DNA from: Martinezella miluonensis
GTDB lineage: Bacteria; Pseudomonadota; Alphaproteobacteria; Rhizobiales; Rhizobiaceae
Direction: 5' to 3'
Assembly: GCF_900094545.1 (NCBI RefSeq)
Contig: NZ_FMAH01000017.1
Span: forward strand, 1-64,000
Length of the DNA: 64,000 nucleotides
Positions 6,846-13,933 of this stretch are shown in pieces. A model generated the notes under the pieces. That model saw nothing but the letters and a program-made list of their open reading frames with translations, made no database searches and was not told the DNA's origin. The translations under genes were made by a program, and so were the position numbers. Position 1 is the first letter of the stretch. The number at the start of each line of letters is the position of its first letter.

Positions 6846-7100
6846 TAGTCATGTTGCCAGCTGCATGACAGCAAGTCCATAGTAACTTGAACGAAATGGC
6901 CTTAATCCAAAGCGCCGTAGTCGAATTCTCCGAATGCGCGATCAGCGGAAACTTAAGAGGTTTTCGCGGAATTCGCTCGTGCCTCGAACAAATGCCAAAT
7001 TGGCGCGTTATGCCCCACCATTCACGGCTTGTTTACGGCGGAGCGTTAACCTAAACCCTCGACGTGCCCAACCAGACAAGATTGATTAGCGATAGAGATG
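6846..7100. promoter_or_regulatory. Divergent region before cpdR, with a TTAACC half-site
   Basis: About 250 bp without a gene. GTTAACC at 7045-7051 resembles a CtrA half-site, and TTTAC lies upstream at 7032-7036, but the spacing does not fit the usual TTAA-N7-TTAA. CpdR is part of the CtrA circuit, so CtrA control is plausible but unproven here. Confidence 0.25.
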
Positions 7101-7463
7101 ATGACCCAGAAGATACTTCTTGCCGAAGATGACAACGACATGCGTCGCTTCCTTGTGAAGGCGCTCGAAAAAGCCGGCTACAAGGTCTTGTCCTTTGACA
7201 ATGGAGCCAGCGCTTACGACCGGCTGCGCGAAGAACCGTTCTCGCTGCTTTTGACTGATATCGTCATGCCGGAAATGGACGGCATCGAGCTGGCGCGCCG
7301 CGCCACCGAACTCGATCCCGACCTGAAGGTGATGTTCATCACCGGTTTTGCCGCCGTCGCATTGAACCCTGATTCGAAGGCGCCGAAGGATGCGAAGGTC
7401 CTTTCCAAGCCTTTCCACCTTCGAGAACTCGTTGACGAAGTCAACAAACTCCTTGCCGCGTAA
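7101..7463 (+). CDS. cpdR: CpdR, single-domain response regulator of the cell cycle
   Basis: A 120-residue receiver domain with no output domain: acidic pocket LLAEDDND at the N-terminus, phospho-acceptor aspartate 53 in LLLTDIVMPEMDG, threonine in FITGF, lysine in LSKPFH. It matches rhizobial CpdR1 over its length. In Caulobacter and S. meliloti unphosphorylated CpdR brings ClpXP to the cell pole so that CtrA and other substrates are degraded; phosphorylation through CckA-ChpT turns this off. In rhizobia CpdR1 is needed for normal symbiosis. I start at the second of two adjacent ATGs (7101); 7098 adds one methionine. tRNA-Val follows closely. Confidence 0.93.
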   Translation: MTQKILLAEDDNDMRRFLVKALEKAGYKVLSFDNGASAYDRLREEPFSLLLTDIVMPEMDGIELARRATELDPDLKVMFITGFAAVALNPDSKAPKDAKVLSKPFHLRELVDEVNKLLAA

Positions 7464-7503
7464 GGCTTTTGGCGGCCACGTCACAAAACCGAAAAAAAGC
7501 CTA

Positions 7504-7534
7504 TTGACGGCAACCAAGGTTTTGTGATCTATGC
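7504..7534 (+). promoter_or_regulatory. Probable promoter of tRNA-Val
   Basis: TTGACG at 7504-7509 is a good -35. The -10 is less certain: ATCTAT (7527-7532) at 17 bp or CTATGC (7529-7534) at 19 bp. Either starts transcription shortly before the tRNA 5' end. Confidence 0.45.
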
Positions 7535-7547
7535 GCCGCCATCGGAT

Positions 7548-7622
<75 letters not shown>

Positions 7623-7641
7623 TCCTAATTCGCTGAAAAGC

Positions 7642-7673
7642 AAGGCCTTTCGAGAAATCGAAAGGCCTTTTTA
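7642..7673 (+). terminator. Terminator after tRNA-Val
   Basis: A 10-bp perfect stem (AGGCCTTTCG/CGAAAGGCCT) with an AGAAAT loop and a following TTTT. Confidence 0.85.
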
Positions 7674-7760
7674 GTTTCATATCGATCGGCAGGGCCCGAA
7701 CGTCGTCAAAGCGGATCCAGCCGAAGAACAGCCCAACGGCCTGAGAAGAATTGCGGGCGC

Positions 7761-8069
7761 TCAGCGATCCAGGAAATTCCGGAACACTGCCGTCGTCGGA
7801 TAGGCATAGGCGCCACGGTCGATAAAACCTTGGCGGTAGAGGCAGGCTCGCAGAGCCAGCCAGTAAAGCGTACTGTTCGGGTCGGACGACCCACGTCGCC
7901 AGGAATAGGCCTCGGGCTCGCAATAATTGAGTGCCCTGTCGTATCTTGCCATCACCACCGGATCGCTATCGGCACGAATGCCTTGGTGGATCTGATAGTT
8001 CGAAGGCGCCTCGCCTGCGGAGACGCATGCCAGGCTCAAAATCGCTCCCAGCGCTAACATCATTCTCAT
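7761..8069 (-). CDS. Small exported hypothetical protein
   Basis: A 102-residue protein. Residues 1-20 (MRMMLALGAILSLACVSAGE) form a signal peptide; a cysteine sits near its end but the context SLAC is not a classical lipobox. The mature part holds two further cysteines (LNYCEPEA, RACLYRQGF) that could pair in the periplasm. I start at 8069 because GGAG precedes that ATG by a suitable distance and the longer frame to 8213 adds residues without signal-peptide character. Similar short proteins occur in rhizobia, but I do not recognise a function. It converges on tRNA-Val. Confidence 0.6.
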   Translation of the reverse strand: MRMMLALGAILSLACVSAGEAPSNYQIHQGIRADSDPVVMARYDRALNYCEPEAYSWRRGSSDPNSTLYWLALRACLYRQGFIDRGAYAYPTTAVFRNFLDR

Positions 8070-8282
8070 GTGCTTCGATCTCCAACTTGCCGCGTCTCGA
8101 AAAATTCGAGCGCAAGTCGAGAATAATCGCCTTTTGAAAGATAGCCAATCACATGGTTGAGTCGGCTGTGATTGCGGTTTGCACGCAGCCTGCGACACAA
8201 GTTCCCGCCACAAGCCGCTTGACTTCCGGCCGGACCGTCATCCTACTGTCATATCAGCGCATCGATCATACGGGAGGATGAG

Positions 8283-8525
8283 ATGACGGTGATGAAGCGG
8301 CAGTTCTACAAGAACCACAAGCCCAATGGTGACGAATATATGTTCCACCTCGCCCGCGACACCGAAAGCGGCGAGGTCTTCGTCATTCGCCAGGCGGATT
8401 TTGTCGTCGACGGCGGCAGCGAGAAAGCCATGACCCTCTACGAATTCCTGGCCGGCGGCGGCAATCGTCAGAATGCCCTGCTGCAGCTGATCGGCTCGCT
8501 CGTCCCGGAAGCGGCGCCGCACTGA
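8283..8525 (+). CDS. Conserved hypothetical protein, 80 residues
   Basis: Begins MTVMKRQFYKNHKPNGDEYMFHLARD after a strong GGGAGG ribosome-binding site. It is soluble and mixed alpha/beta, with a short acidic, Gly-rich middle (VVDGGSEKAMTLYEFLAGGGN). No domain is recognised and there is no signal peptide or membrane segment. Codon use is like that of its neighbours and the ribosome-binding site is good, so it is probably translated. Confidence 0.6.
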   Translation: MTVMKRQFYKNHKPNGDEYMFHLARDTESGEVFVIRQADFVVDGGSEKAMTLYEFLAGGGNRQNALLQLIGSLVPEAAPH

Positions 8526-8702
8526 GGCTGTAGCGCAGAGGCGCGCAGCCGTTCTGAAACAACGGCTGGCGTAACGTCAGCATCCTGAAGCGCAAGAAGC
8601 AAATCTGAAAGATCGCGATGCGCTTCGGGCTTGGCTTCTGCTTCGGGTTGACTGCCACATTTTGATCGGCGAATCTGCACCGGCTTGAAAGGAGCCCCTC
8701 TT

Positions 8703-9170
8703 ATGCGATTCGCAGGCATTGCTTTTGGATTGACGATATTGGCCGCAACGTCGGCCGGCGCAGTGGAAAACTTCCCGTCGCAGGGCGTGACCGTCGTCAG
8801 CGGAAAATGTTCAAAACTCGTGGTCGGCAAACTTGATGCCTCCAAGGGCTGCACGGGCGAACTCGCCAGCGTGACGGGGCCAGATGGCTCAGTGACCTTC
8901 ATTTTCACGTCCGGCGGTAAAATGCTCGGCTTCCAGGGCGACGGCAGAGGCATCAAACCAGGCAGCCAGAAGGGCACGGCACAGTTGCCGATCGACGTTA
9001 TTTCGACCGGCGCCGGCAACAAGATGTCTGGCGTCGAAGCAAAGGGCACTTGCACCTTCGCAAACCCCTATGCCGGCAAGCCGGTCACCATCGAATGCTC
9101 GGCCAAATCGCCCAAAATGAGTTTCAACGGCAGCTTCACATCCGACGGCAAGACGCCCAGACACAAGTAG
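8703..9170 (+). CDS. Exported hypothetical protein
   Basis: A 155-residue protein with a clear signal peptide (MRFAGIAFGLTILAATSAGA, cleavage near residue 20). The mature domain is Gly/Ser/Thr-rich and looks like a small beta-sandwich with four cysteines (SGKCSK, KGCTGE, KGTCTF, TIECSA), consistent with two disulphides in the periplasm. I start at 8703 because AAGGAG precedes it at the right spacing; the frame is open six codons further upstream. Function unknown. It stands between two other small hypothetical genes. Confidence 0.65.
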   Translation: MRFAGIAFGLTILAATSAGAVENFPSQGVTVVSGKCSKLVVGKLDASKGCTGELASVTGPDGSVTFIFTSGGKMLGFQGDGRGIKPGSQKGTAQLPIDVISTGAGNKMSGVEAKGTCTFANPYAGKPVTIECSAKSPKMSFNGSFTSDGKTPRHK

Positions 9171-9200
9171 CCATCACTTATCGAATGGCCTGTGGCTGGA

Positions 9201-9452
9201 CTAGTGCCGCGAGCCGGGTTTCCGCTTCTTGCCATGATTGGCATCGGCCGGCGCCTCGCGCGACAGGTCGGCGCCATTGATATGGGCGGGAACATGGACA
9301 TCTTCATGCGTCACGGGATGCAAGGTCAGATCGACATGATGCGGTGGCAAGACCTGCGCCTGGCGAAGCGTATTGGATCGCGCTTTCTTCTGCCGTTCAG
9401 TCAGCTCCGGCTTCGGCTCCTGCGCTTTACGATGAATGGGATTGGGGCTCAT
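9201..9452 (-). CDS. Small hydrophilic hypothetical protein
   Basis: 83 residues, rich in Pro, His, Lys and Arg, with no hydrophobic segment (MSPNPIHRKAQEPKPELTERQKKARSN and a C-terminal KKRKPGSRH). AGGAGA stands 8 bp before the ATG, which supports real translation. Probably disordered; proteins of this kind in rhizobia are often stress-related, but nothing in the sequence proves that. It converges on the exported protein gene at 8703. Confidence 0.5.
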   Translation of the reverse strand: MSPNPIHRKAQEPKPELTERQKKARSNTLRQAQVLPPHHVDLTLHPVTHEDVHVPAHINGADLSREAPADANHGKKRKPGSRH

Positions 9453-9597
9453 GGAAGCTTCTCCTATCGGTCACTGTCGTCAGGGTAAGAAGGACGGTAC
9501 AAACAAGCCTGATGGGCAAACGCCACCTTTCCCGTTTGGTTCCTCAAATTCTCAATCTTGAAAGCAGAGCCATCGAGGGGGATTTCAACCCTAGACA

Positions 9598-9852
9598 CTT
9601 GACGTGCGTCGCGACTTCACTAACTTATAAGCATCTCCGCGGCCCTCCTGACATCGGTGGCGGATTGAACTTTGGTGCCGGGCCCCTCTGGCGAGAGTTT
9701 TTACGGCGCTCTCGCGATGTCGGTACCGCCTGCAGATGAGCCGGCGGACTTCTTTCCATGAATAGCTTGACCATGCCTCATCCGCATGCCGTCTTCGGCA
9801 TGTGGCTGCGCGCTTTAACGGGCTTCACCACCCTTCTCGGCGGGGTGCGTCC
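9598..9852 (+). promoter_or_regulatory. Structured leader before the DUF475 gene
   Basis: TTGAC at 9599-9603 with TTATAA at 9625-9630 (spacing 21, so uncertain) could start a leader of more than 200 nt. In it GACATCG (9650-9656) pairs with CGATGTC downstream of a GCGAGAG/CTCTCGC hairpin, giving a long-range stem enclosing a hairpin with a TTTTTACGGCG loop. A second hairpin, CATGCCG/CGGCATG with TCTT loop, lies at about 9784-9801. The architecture suggests a cis-regulatory RNA. It lacks the GGGGAGUAG signature of the yybP-ykoY manganese riboswitch that serves related TerC genes. Confidence 0.4.
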
Positions 9853-10953
9853 ATGACGTCGCCCACCGCTTCCAAATCTGTACTCAGCTATTTCGGCTGG
9901 GCCTTTGCCGTCACCGTGGGTGGCCTGGCTCTTGGTGCCTTTTTAGGCTGGAACACGACCGGCACGCTCGGCGGCCTCGCCACGGCTTTCTTCATCTGCG
10001 CGGTCCTGGCCGTGCTGGAGATTTCGCTTTCCTTCGACAATGCCATCGTCAACGCCAACAAGCTGAAGGAAATGACTCCGGTCTGGCAACATCGCTTCCT
10101 GACCTGGGGGATCATTATTGCCGTCTTCGGCATGCGCATCGTCTTTCCGCTGGCAATCGTCGCCATCGCTGCCTGGATCGACCCCTGGGAGGCGCTGAAG
10201 CTCGCCGCGACCAAGCCCGAGCAATATGCCGAGATCATGCAGGCCGCACATCTGCCCATCGCCGCCTTCGGCGGCACCTTCCTGATGATGGTGGGCCTGA
10301 CCTATTTCTTCAACTATGAGAAGGATGTTCACTGGATCGGCTTCATAGAGAAGCGGATGGCGCATTTCGCCACCGTCAAGGGCATCGAAATCGCCTTCGT
10401 GCTGATTCTCGTTCTCATCTTCACCTCGGTGCTTTACGGTGATGATGCCACGACCTTCCTTCACGCTTCGATCTATGGCCTCCTGACCTTTCTCCTAGTG
10501 GAAGTCCTGGCGGGCTTTCTGGATGCGTCTCAAAGGACGATGAGTGCGGCGGCAAAGGGCGGCTTCGGCGCTTTTCTCTATCTTGAAATCCTCGATGCCA
10601 GCTTCTCCTTCGATGGCGTCATCGGCGCCTTCGCCCTCACCCAGAACCTGTTCATCATCGCCATCGGCCTCGGCATTGGCGCCATGTATGTCCGCTCGAT
10701 GACGATCATGCTGGTGGAAAAAGGCACGCTGGCCCATTACCGCTACCTCGAACACGGTGCCTTTTATGCGATATTGATCCTCTCGGTGATCATGTATGTG
10801 CAGACGCTGACGCACATCCCCGAAGTCGTCACCGGCCTTGGCGGCGCGGCCCTGATCGGCATCTCGCTCTGGTCGTCGATCCGTTACAACAAGCGCAACG
10901 GCCTCAACCACGCGCCGGTGCACGACGAAGAGAGAGATCGGGCGGAAGCCTGA
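9853..10953 (+). CDS. DUF475 integral membrane protein (TerC-like)
   Basis: A 366-residue protein with about nine hydrophobic segments. It has the paired acidic motifs of the TerC/DUF475 group inside membranes: LEISLSFDNAIVNANKLKEM near residue 55 and LEILDASFSFDGVIGAF near residue 250. These repeated E/D-rich helices suggest a metal-ion transporter; TerC-family relatives export Mn2+ or support tellurite resistance, but the ion for DUF475 is not established. I start at 9853 (MTSPTASKS); the frame is open upstream to a GTG at 9802, which would translate part of the leader hairpin. It stands alone behind a structured leader. Confidence 0.85.
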   Translation: MTSPTASKSVLSYFGWAFAVTVGGLALGAFLGWNTTGTLGGLATAFFICAVLAVLEISLSFDNAIVNANKLKEMTPVWQHRFLTWGIIIAVFGMRIVFPLAIVAIAAWIDPWEALKLAATKPEQYAEIMQAAHLPIAAFGGTFLMMVGLTYFFNYEKDVHWIGFIEKRMAHFATVKGIEIAFVLILVLIFTSVLYGDDATTFLHASIYGLLTFLLVEVLAGFLDASQRTMSAAAKGGFGAFLYLEILDASFSFDGVIGAFALTQNLFIIAIGLGIGAMYVRSMTIMLVEKGTLAHYRYLEHGAFYAILILSVIMYVQTLTHIPEVVTGLGGAALIGISLWSSIRYNKRNGLNHAPVHDEERDRAEA

Positions 10954-11054
10954 GCAATCACGCTGCAATCGCCGCCGCCGAAAGACGGGCGGCGGCGCCT
11001 TCCATGACGGAAGCCGCTTTCGACGGCTCCGCGGTTTTGATTGCGCATAGTGCT
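10954..11054. other. Short spacer before the IS remnant
   Basis: A C/G-rich CGCCGCCG...GGCGGCGGCG stretch at about 10970-10996 can form a hairpin, CGCCGCC facing GGCGGCG, and may end the DUF475 transcript, though no T-run follows. Nothing else is seen. Confidence 0.3.
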
Positions 11055-11380
11055 GGGGTCAGGACTCATTGTCTGAGATAGATGGAGACGGTTGCACCGA
11101 TGCAGACGGATGAGAAGAAAGCGTGGGCGCATCGATCGTAGCGGGTGGCGATCCGTCGCCAGTCTTTGATGCGGCCGAACATGTTTTCGATTTTAGCGAT
11201 AGCTGTCGTAGCCACGGTCCCCAATCAGCGTTTTCGCGGCCGGACGCGCATCCAGCATGAGTGCGGCACCCTTGCGATCGCTCATCGGGCCTTCGGTGAG
11301 CAACATGACAGCTCCTGTTCGCCGTCATGGAAGCAATCTCGCCCGCATCATGCAAGAAACTTAATAGGTCCTGAGCCTAG
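11055..11380 (-). pseudogene. IS5-family transposase remnant, internally deleted
   Basis: Read leftward, the strand encodes LTEGPMSDRKGAALMLDARPA-type sequence and an IGDRGYDS block (the second catalytic Asp). It then passes directly into KIENMFGRIKDWRRIATRYDR (the catalytic Glu region) and the end VSIYLRQ-stop. The N-terminus and the first Asp are missing and the frame is broken. The ends carry related inverted repeats: GTCAGGACTCATT on the left, and CTCAGGACCTATT as the complement of the right end. It is therefore a dead copy keeping both termini. A RIME repeat abuts its right end. Confidence 0.8.
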
Positions 11381-11482
11381 AGCAATTCCAGGAAAAGTGC
11401 GCAGCGGTTTTCCGTCCGGAATTGCGTAAAAACAATAAGTTAGAGCGGCTCTCAGATTCCGTGAAAAACTGAACCGCTCTAG
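11378..11482. repeat. RIME-type intergenic repeat, full copy
   Basis: 105 bp, nearly identical to the copy at 4662-4766, with the same two palindromes in the same orientation. It begins in the last bases of the IS remnant and ends 10 bp before the stop codon of the leftward hydrolase gene. Confidence 0.85.
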
Positions 11483-11491
11483 ACAAGAGAA

Positions 11492-12562
11492 TTATGGCGA
11501 TACTCTACTATTGATCGCATTCGGTGCGAGCGCTCGATCGAAGAATGCCGGGATTTCTTCGCCGAGTTGCTTCAGAAATTCCGTGCGATCGAAGCCGGGC
11601 GGGTCGGCGCTGATGTCGCCATCCAATGTCGGAATCGGAGCGCTGGCGGGGTTCATGAAGGCGAAGTGCCCGGCATTGGCGATGACGCGATAGCCCGCTC
11701 CGGGAAGGTTCTGCCCGATCCATGCGGCGTGAAAGCGTGGCGGTAACCAGCGGTCCTTTTCCGCGGCGTAGATCAGGCTCGGCACGGTGATGGCCTTCAG
11801 GGATTGCTCCGTGAACATGACGCCGACGGGCGCCATGGCGACGATCGCGCGGACACGCGGATCGGCGGTCGACTCGAGCACAAGTGGCGCCTGCATTTGG
11901 CGCATGTCGCGGACCATGCCGCAGGAGATCGGGTCTTCCGCGGTGTCCTTCGCGCAATGCGCGCCGATCCGGGATAGATCGACCTGCCCTCCCGCCAAGG
12001 CCACCACGGTGTAGCCGCCGGCCGAGTGCCCGGCAGCGCCGATCCGCGGACCTTTGGCATCCGTCGCGATGCGGTCCTTCCATTCGGGGTCCGCAAGCAG
12101 CGCGTCGATCAGGCGCGAGACCTGCCGGGGCCGCTCCGTGAAGTAGGCGCCCGGCGGCTTTTGCCACAGCGAGCTGTCTTGGTAACTGTCGCCCGGATGA
12201 CGCAGCGCCGCCACCAAATAGCCGTCCCGCGCGAGGGCCTCGGCCAAGCTGCTTTGCCCGAATTCCGAACCACCTGTTCCGTGGCTGATCACGATGAGGC
12301 CTTTGGTCTTTGCCTCCGGAGCGGCCATGGGGGTTGCGTTGACCGTGAACGACCCCACCACCATCGAGCGCATAGGCGCCTGCGTCGGGTAGTACAGAGC
12401 GGCCGGGATCTTCTCGGGGTTGGTGACGGAGGGCGGGACCTCGTAGGGCCGCCACCCTGCCTCGGCGGCGCTCGCTGCGCCGAAGAGCAGGCCCATCACC
12501 ATCGGTGTGCTGCAGAACAGCAAGGCGGCCGAGCGGAGCCGCTTGTAAATCGCAATTGTCAT
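11492..12562 (-). CDS. Secreted alpha/beta hydrolase, dienelactone hydrolase-like
   Basis: A 356-residue protein. Residues 1-33 form a signal peptide (GLLFGAASAAEA). The hydrolase core has LIVISHGTGGSEFG (oxyanion region), nucleophile elbow AAGHSAGGY, an acid in AAEKDRWLPP and a histidine in ANAGHFAFM. Families of this type include predicted dienelactone hydrolases and PAF-acetylhydrolase-like enzymes; the substrate is unknown. AAGAGG precedes the ATG. It is divergent from the LytTR regulator gene, which probably controls it, and the pair is bracketed by two IS5-family remnants. Confidence 0.85.
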   Translation of the reverse strand: MTIAIYKRLRSAALLFCSTPMVMGLLFGAASAAEAGWRPYEVPPSVTNPEKIPAALYYPTQAPMRSMVVGSFTVNATPMAAPEAKTKGLIVISHGTGGSEFGQSSLAEALARDGYLVAALRHPGDSYQDSSLWQKPPGAYFTERPRQVSRLIDALLADPEWKDRIATDAKGPRIGAAGHSAGGYTVVALAGGQVDLSRIGAHCAKDTAEDPISCGMVRDMRQMQAPLVLESTADPRVRAIVAMAPVGVMFTEQSLKAITVPSLIYAAEKDRWLPPRFHAAWIGQNLPGAGYRVIANAGHFAFMNPASAPIPTLDGDISADPPGFDRTEFLKQLGEEIPAFFDRALAPNAINSRVSP

Positions 12563-12652
12563 TGATGCACCTCTTGTGAGCCGCTATCCTGTTACGTAAG
12601 GGCAGCCGAGCAGGTCGAGCCCGATTTCGCGAACGGTAGGGTTTATTCGCCA
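12563..12652. promoter_or_regulatory. Divergent hydrolase/LytTR promoter region
   Basis: 90 bp shared by the two divergent genes. It contains the 8-bp palindrome TTACGTAA (about 12592-12599). No clear LytTR direct repeats were identified by eye. Confidence 0.3.
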
Positions 12653-13441
12653 GTGACCATTCCCGGCATCTTCTCGGCAGCTGCGCCCCTTCAGTGGCGC
12701 CGTCCCGCCGCCATCTTGCTCCCACTCGTCGTCGCGACGGCGCTTGCCGTAACGGGTGCGTTCGGCACTTATGTCAGCATGACGCTTCCACTCCGCCTGT
12801 TGCATTTCGCCGGGGTCGCCATTGCCATCTGCGCGATCGCCTTTGCGCTCTGCGAAATCGTTCAGCGATTTTGGTTCGGCGGCGCATTGCCATTTTGGGC
12901 GATGCTTGCAATTGGCGCCATCACAGCTCCGGTCGGCGGCTGGATCGTTCTCGAAGCCTTGGGCTTGTCGGCGCCTCGGGCGCTTGCCCATGTTACCTAT
13001 TCCGAGCTGACGATCCAGGTGCTGCTGTCCAATCTCGCGATCGCAAGTCTCGGCTGGACCTTGCTCCGGCAGTCCCGCCCACAAAGCACCGCATGCGAGG
13101 CGCAGCAGCAGCTTCATCCGACTACCGACCAGGCGTTGCGCGCGAAGCTTCCGGTCGGGATCCGCAACGCCGCCATCCTCGCCCTGAGCGCCGAGGACCA
13201 TTACGTGAGGGTACGGACCGACCGCGGCGAGGCCTTGATCCTGATGAATCTCGCAGCCGCGATTGCGGCGCTTGGCGAGGATGGCGGCGTGCGTGTCCAT
13301 CGCTCGCATTGGGTGTCACACCAGCTCGCCGAAAAGGCCTCGATGCGAGCCTGCCGGCGCGGCGTTCGCGTCAATGACGACACGGTGCTGCCGGTCAGCC
13401 GTTCTGGCCGAAAGCTGCTGAACGAGGTCTGGACGGGCTAA
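12653..13441 (+). CDS. Membrane-anchored LytTR-type transcriptional regulator
   Basis: A 262-residue protein with GTG start. Four hydrophobic segments fill residues about 20-140. A linker leads to a LytTR DNA-binding domain at about residues 165-260 (ALSAEDHYVRVRTDRGEALILMNLAAAIAALGEDGGVRVHRSHWVSHQ, then RRGVRVNDDTVLPVSRSGRKLL). The HRSHWV block is the LytTR signature. There is no receiver domain, so it is a one-component membrane regulator rather than a two-component partner. It is divergent from the secreted hydrolase gene, so membrane sensing coupled to hydrolase expression is a plausible role. Confidence 0.85.
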   Translation: MTIPGIFSAAAPLQWRRPAAILLPLVVATALAVTGAFGTYVSMTLPLRLLHFAGVAIAICAIAFALCEIVQRFWFGGALPFWAMLAIGAITAPVGGWIVLEALGLSAPRALAHVTYSELTIQVLLSNLAIASLGWTLLRQSRPQSTACEAQQQLHPTTDQALRAKLPVGIRNAAILALSAEDHYVRVRTDRGEALILMNLAAAIAALGEDGGVRVHRSHWVSHQLAEKASMRACRRGVRVNDDTVLPVSRSGRKLLNEVWTG

Positions 13442-13442
13442 T

Positions 13443-13747
13443 GGAGTTCAGGCCGCCTTTCGTCCGACCGAGACAGCGGGAAGGAGCCCTTTTTTGAGCA
13501 GACTCGCAGCGGTGCGATGCGCCTTCAGATGCGTCGCGCCAGCGCAGGCCGTTGCGGATGACGATGCCGCTCAGGACGCGATGGTCGTCAACGCGCGGAA
13601 CGCCGTGAGACGACGGAAAACACGGCTCGATGCGCTTCATCTGCGCCTGCGACAGCCAAAACAAATCGCTCATGACGGCTCTTGTTCGCCGTTATGGAAT
13701 CAATCTCGTACCCATCATGCAAGAAATTTAATAGGTCCTGAGCCTAG
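13443..13747 (-). pseudogene. IS5-family transposase remnant, truncated and frameshifted
   Basis: Read leftward from 13673: MSDLFWLSQAQMKRIEPCFPSSHGVPRVDD and IRNGLRWRD, the standard N-terminus of this IS5 subgroup. A deletion leads to AHRTAASLLKKG in one frame and GRTKGGLNS in another, with the shift at an A6 run. The sequence ends before the catalytic core is complete. The right terminus (AATAGGTCCTGAGCCTAG) is the same as that of the remnant at 11055 and has the same orientation. Confidence 0.8.
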
Positions 13748-13933
13748 CCGAGAACTTTCACTGATGTTTCCAGATTAAAGTCGCCGATTGTTTACGATCT
13801 CGACGTATTAACGCTGCGCTTTAAGAAAAAATATCGCAATCGCGATGGAAATTGTCGAAGGAGCTTGGCGAAAGCACAATGGTTGTGCATCGTTAAAAGA
13901 CGCTCCAAGTGAGATGTCCAGGAGAGGCAGAGC
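13748..13933. promoter_or_regulatory. Leader region of manC
   Basis: No gene. It holds a GCACAA/TTGTGC inverted repeat at about 13871-13886 and an AGGAGAGG ribosome-binding site before the manC ATG. A -35/-10 pair was not convincing. Confidence 0.35.

Noticed and set aside
7032..7051. CtrA box before cpdR
   Set aside because: TTTAC and TTAACC are present but their spacing is not TTAA-N7-TTAA, so only a half-site can be claimed.
9640..9852. yybP-ykoY manganese riboswitch before the DUF475 gene
   Set aside because: The GGGGAGUAG loop and the matching conserved purines are missing, so only an unassigned structured leader is reported.
11508..12725. Leftward 405-residue frame overlapping the secreted hydrolase
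   Set aside because: Out of frame with the hydrolase motifs, very Arg-rich, and extends over the divergent promoter region.
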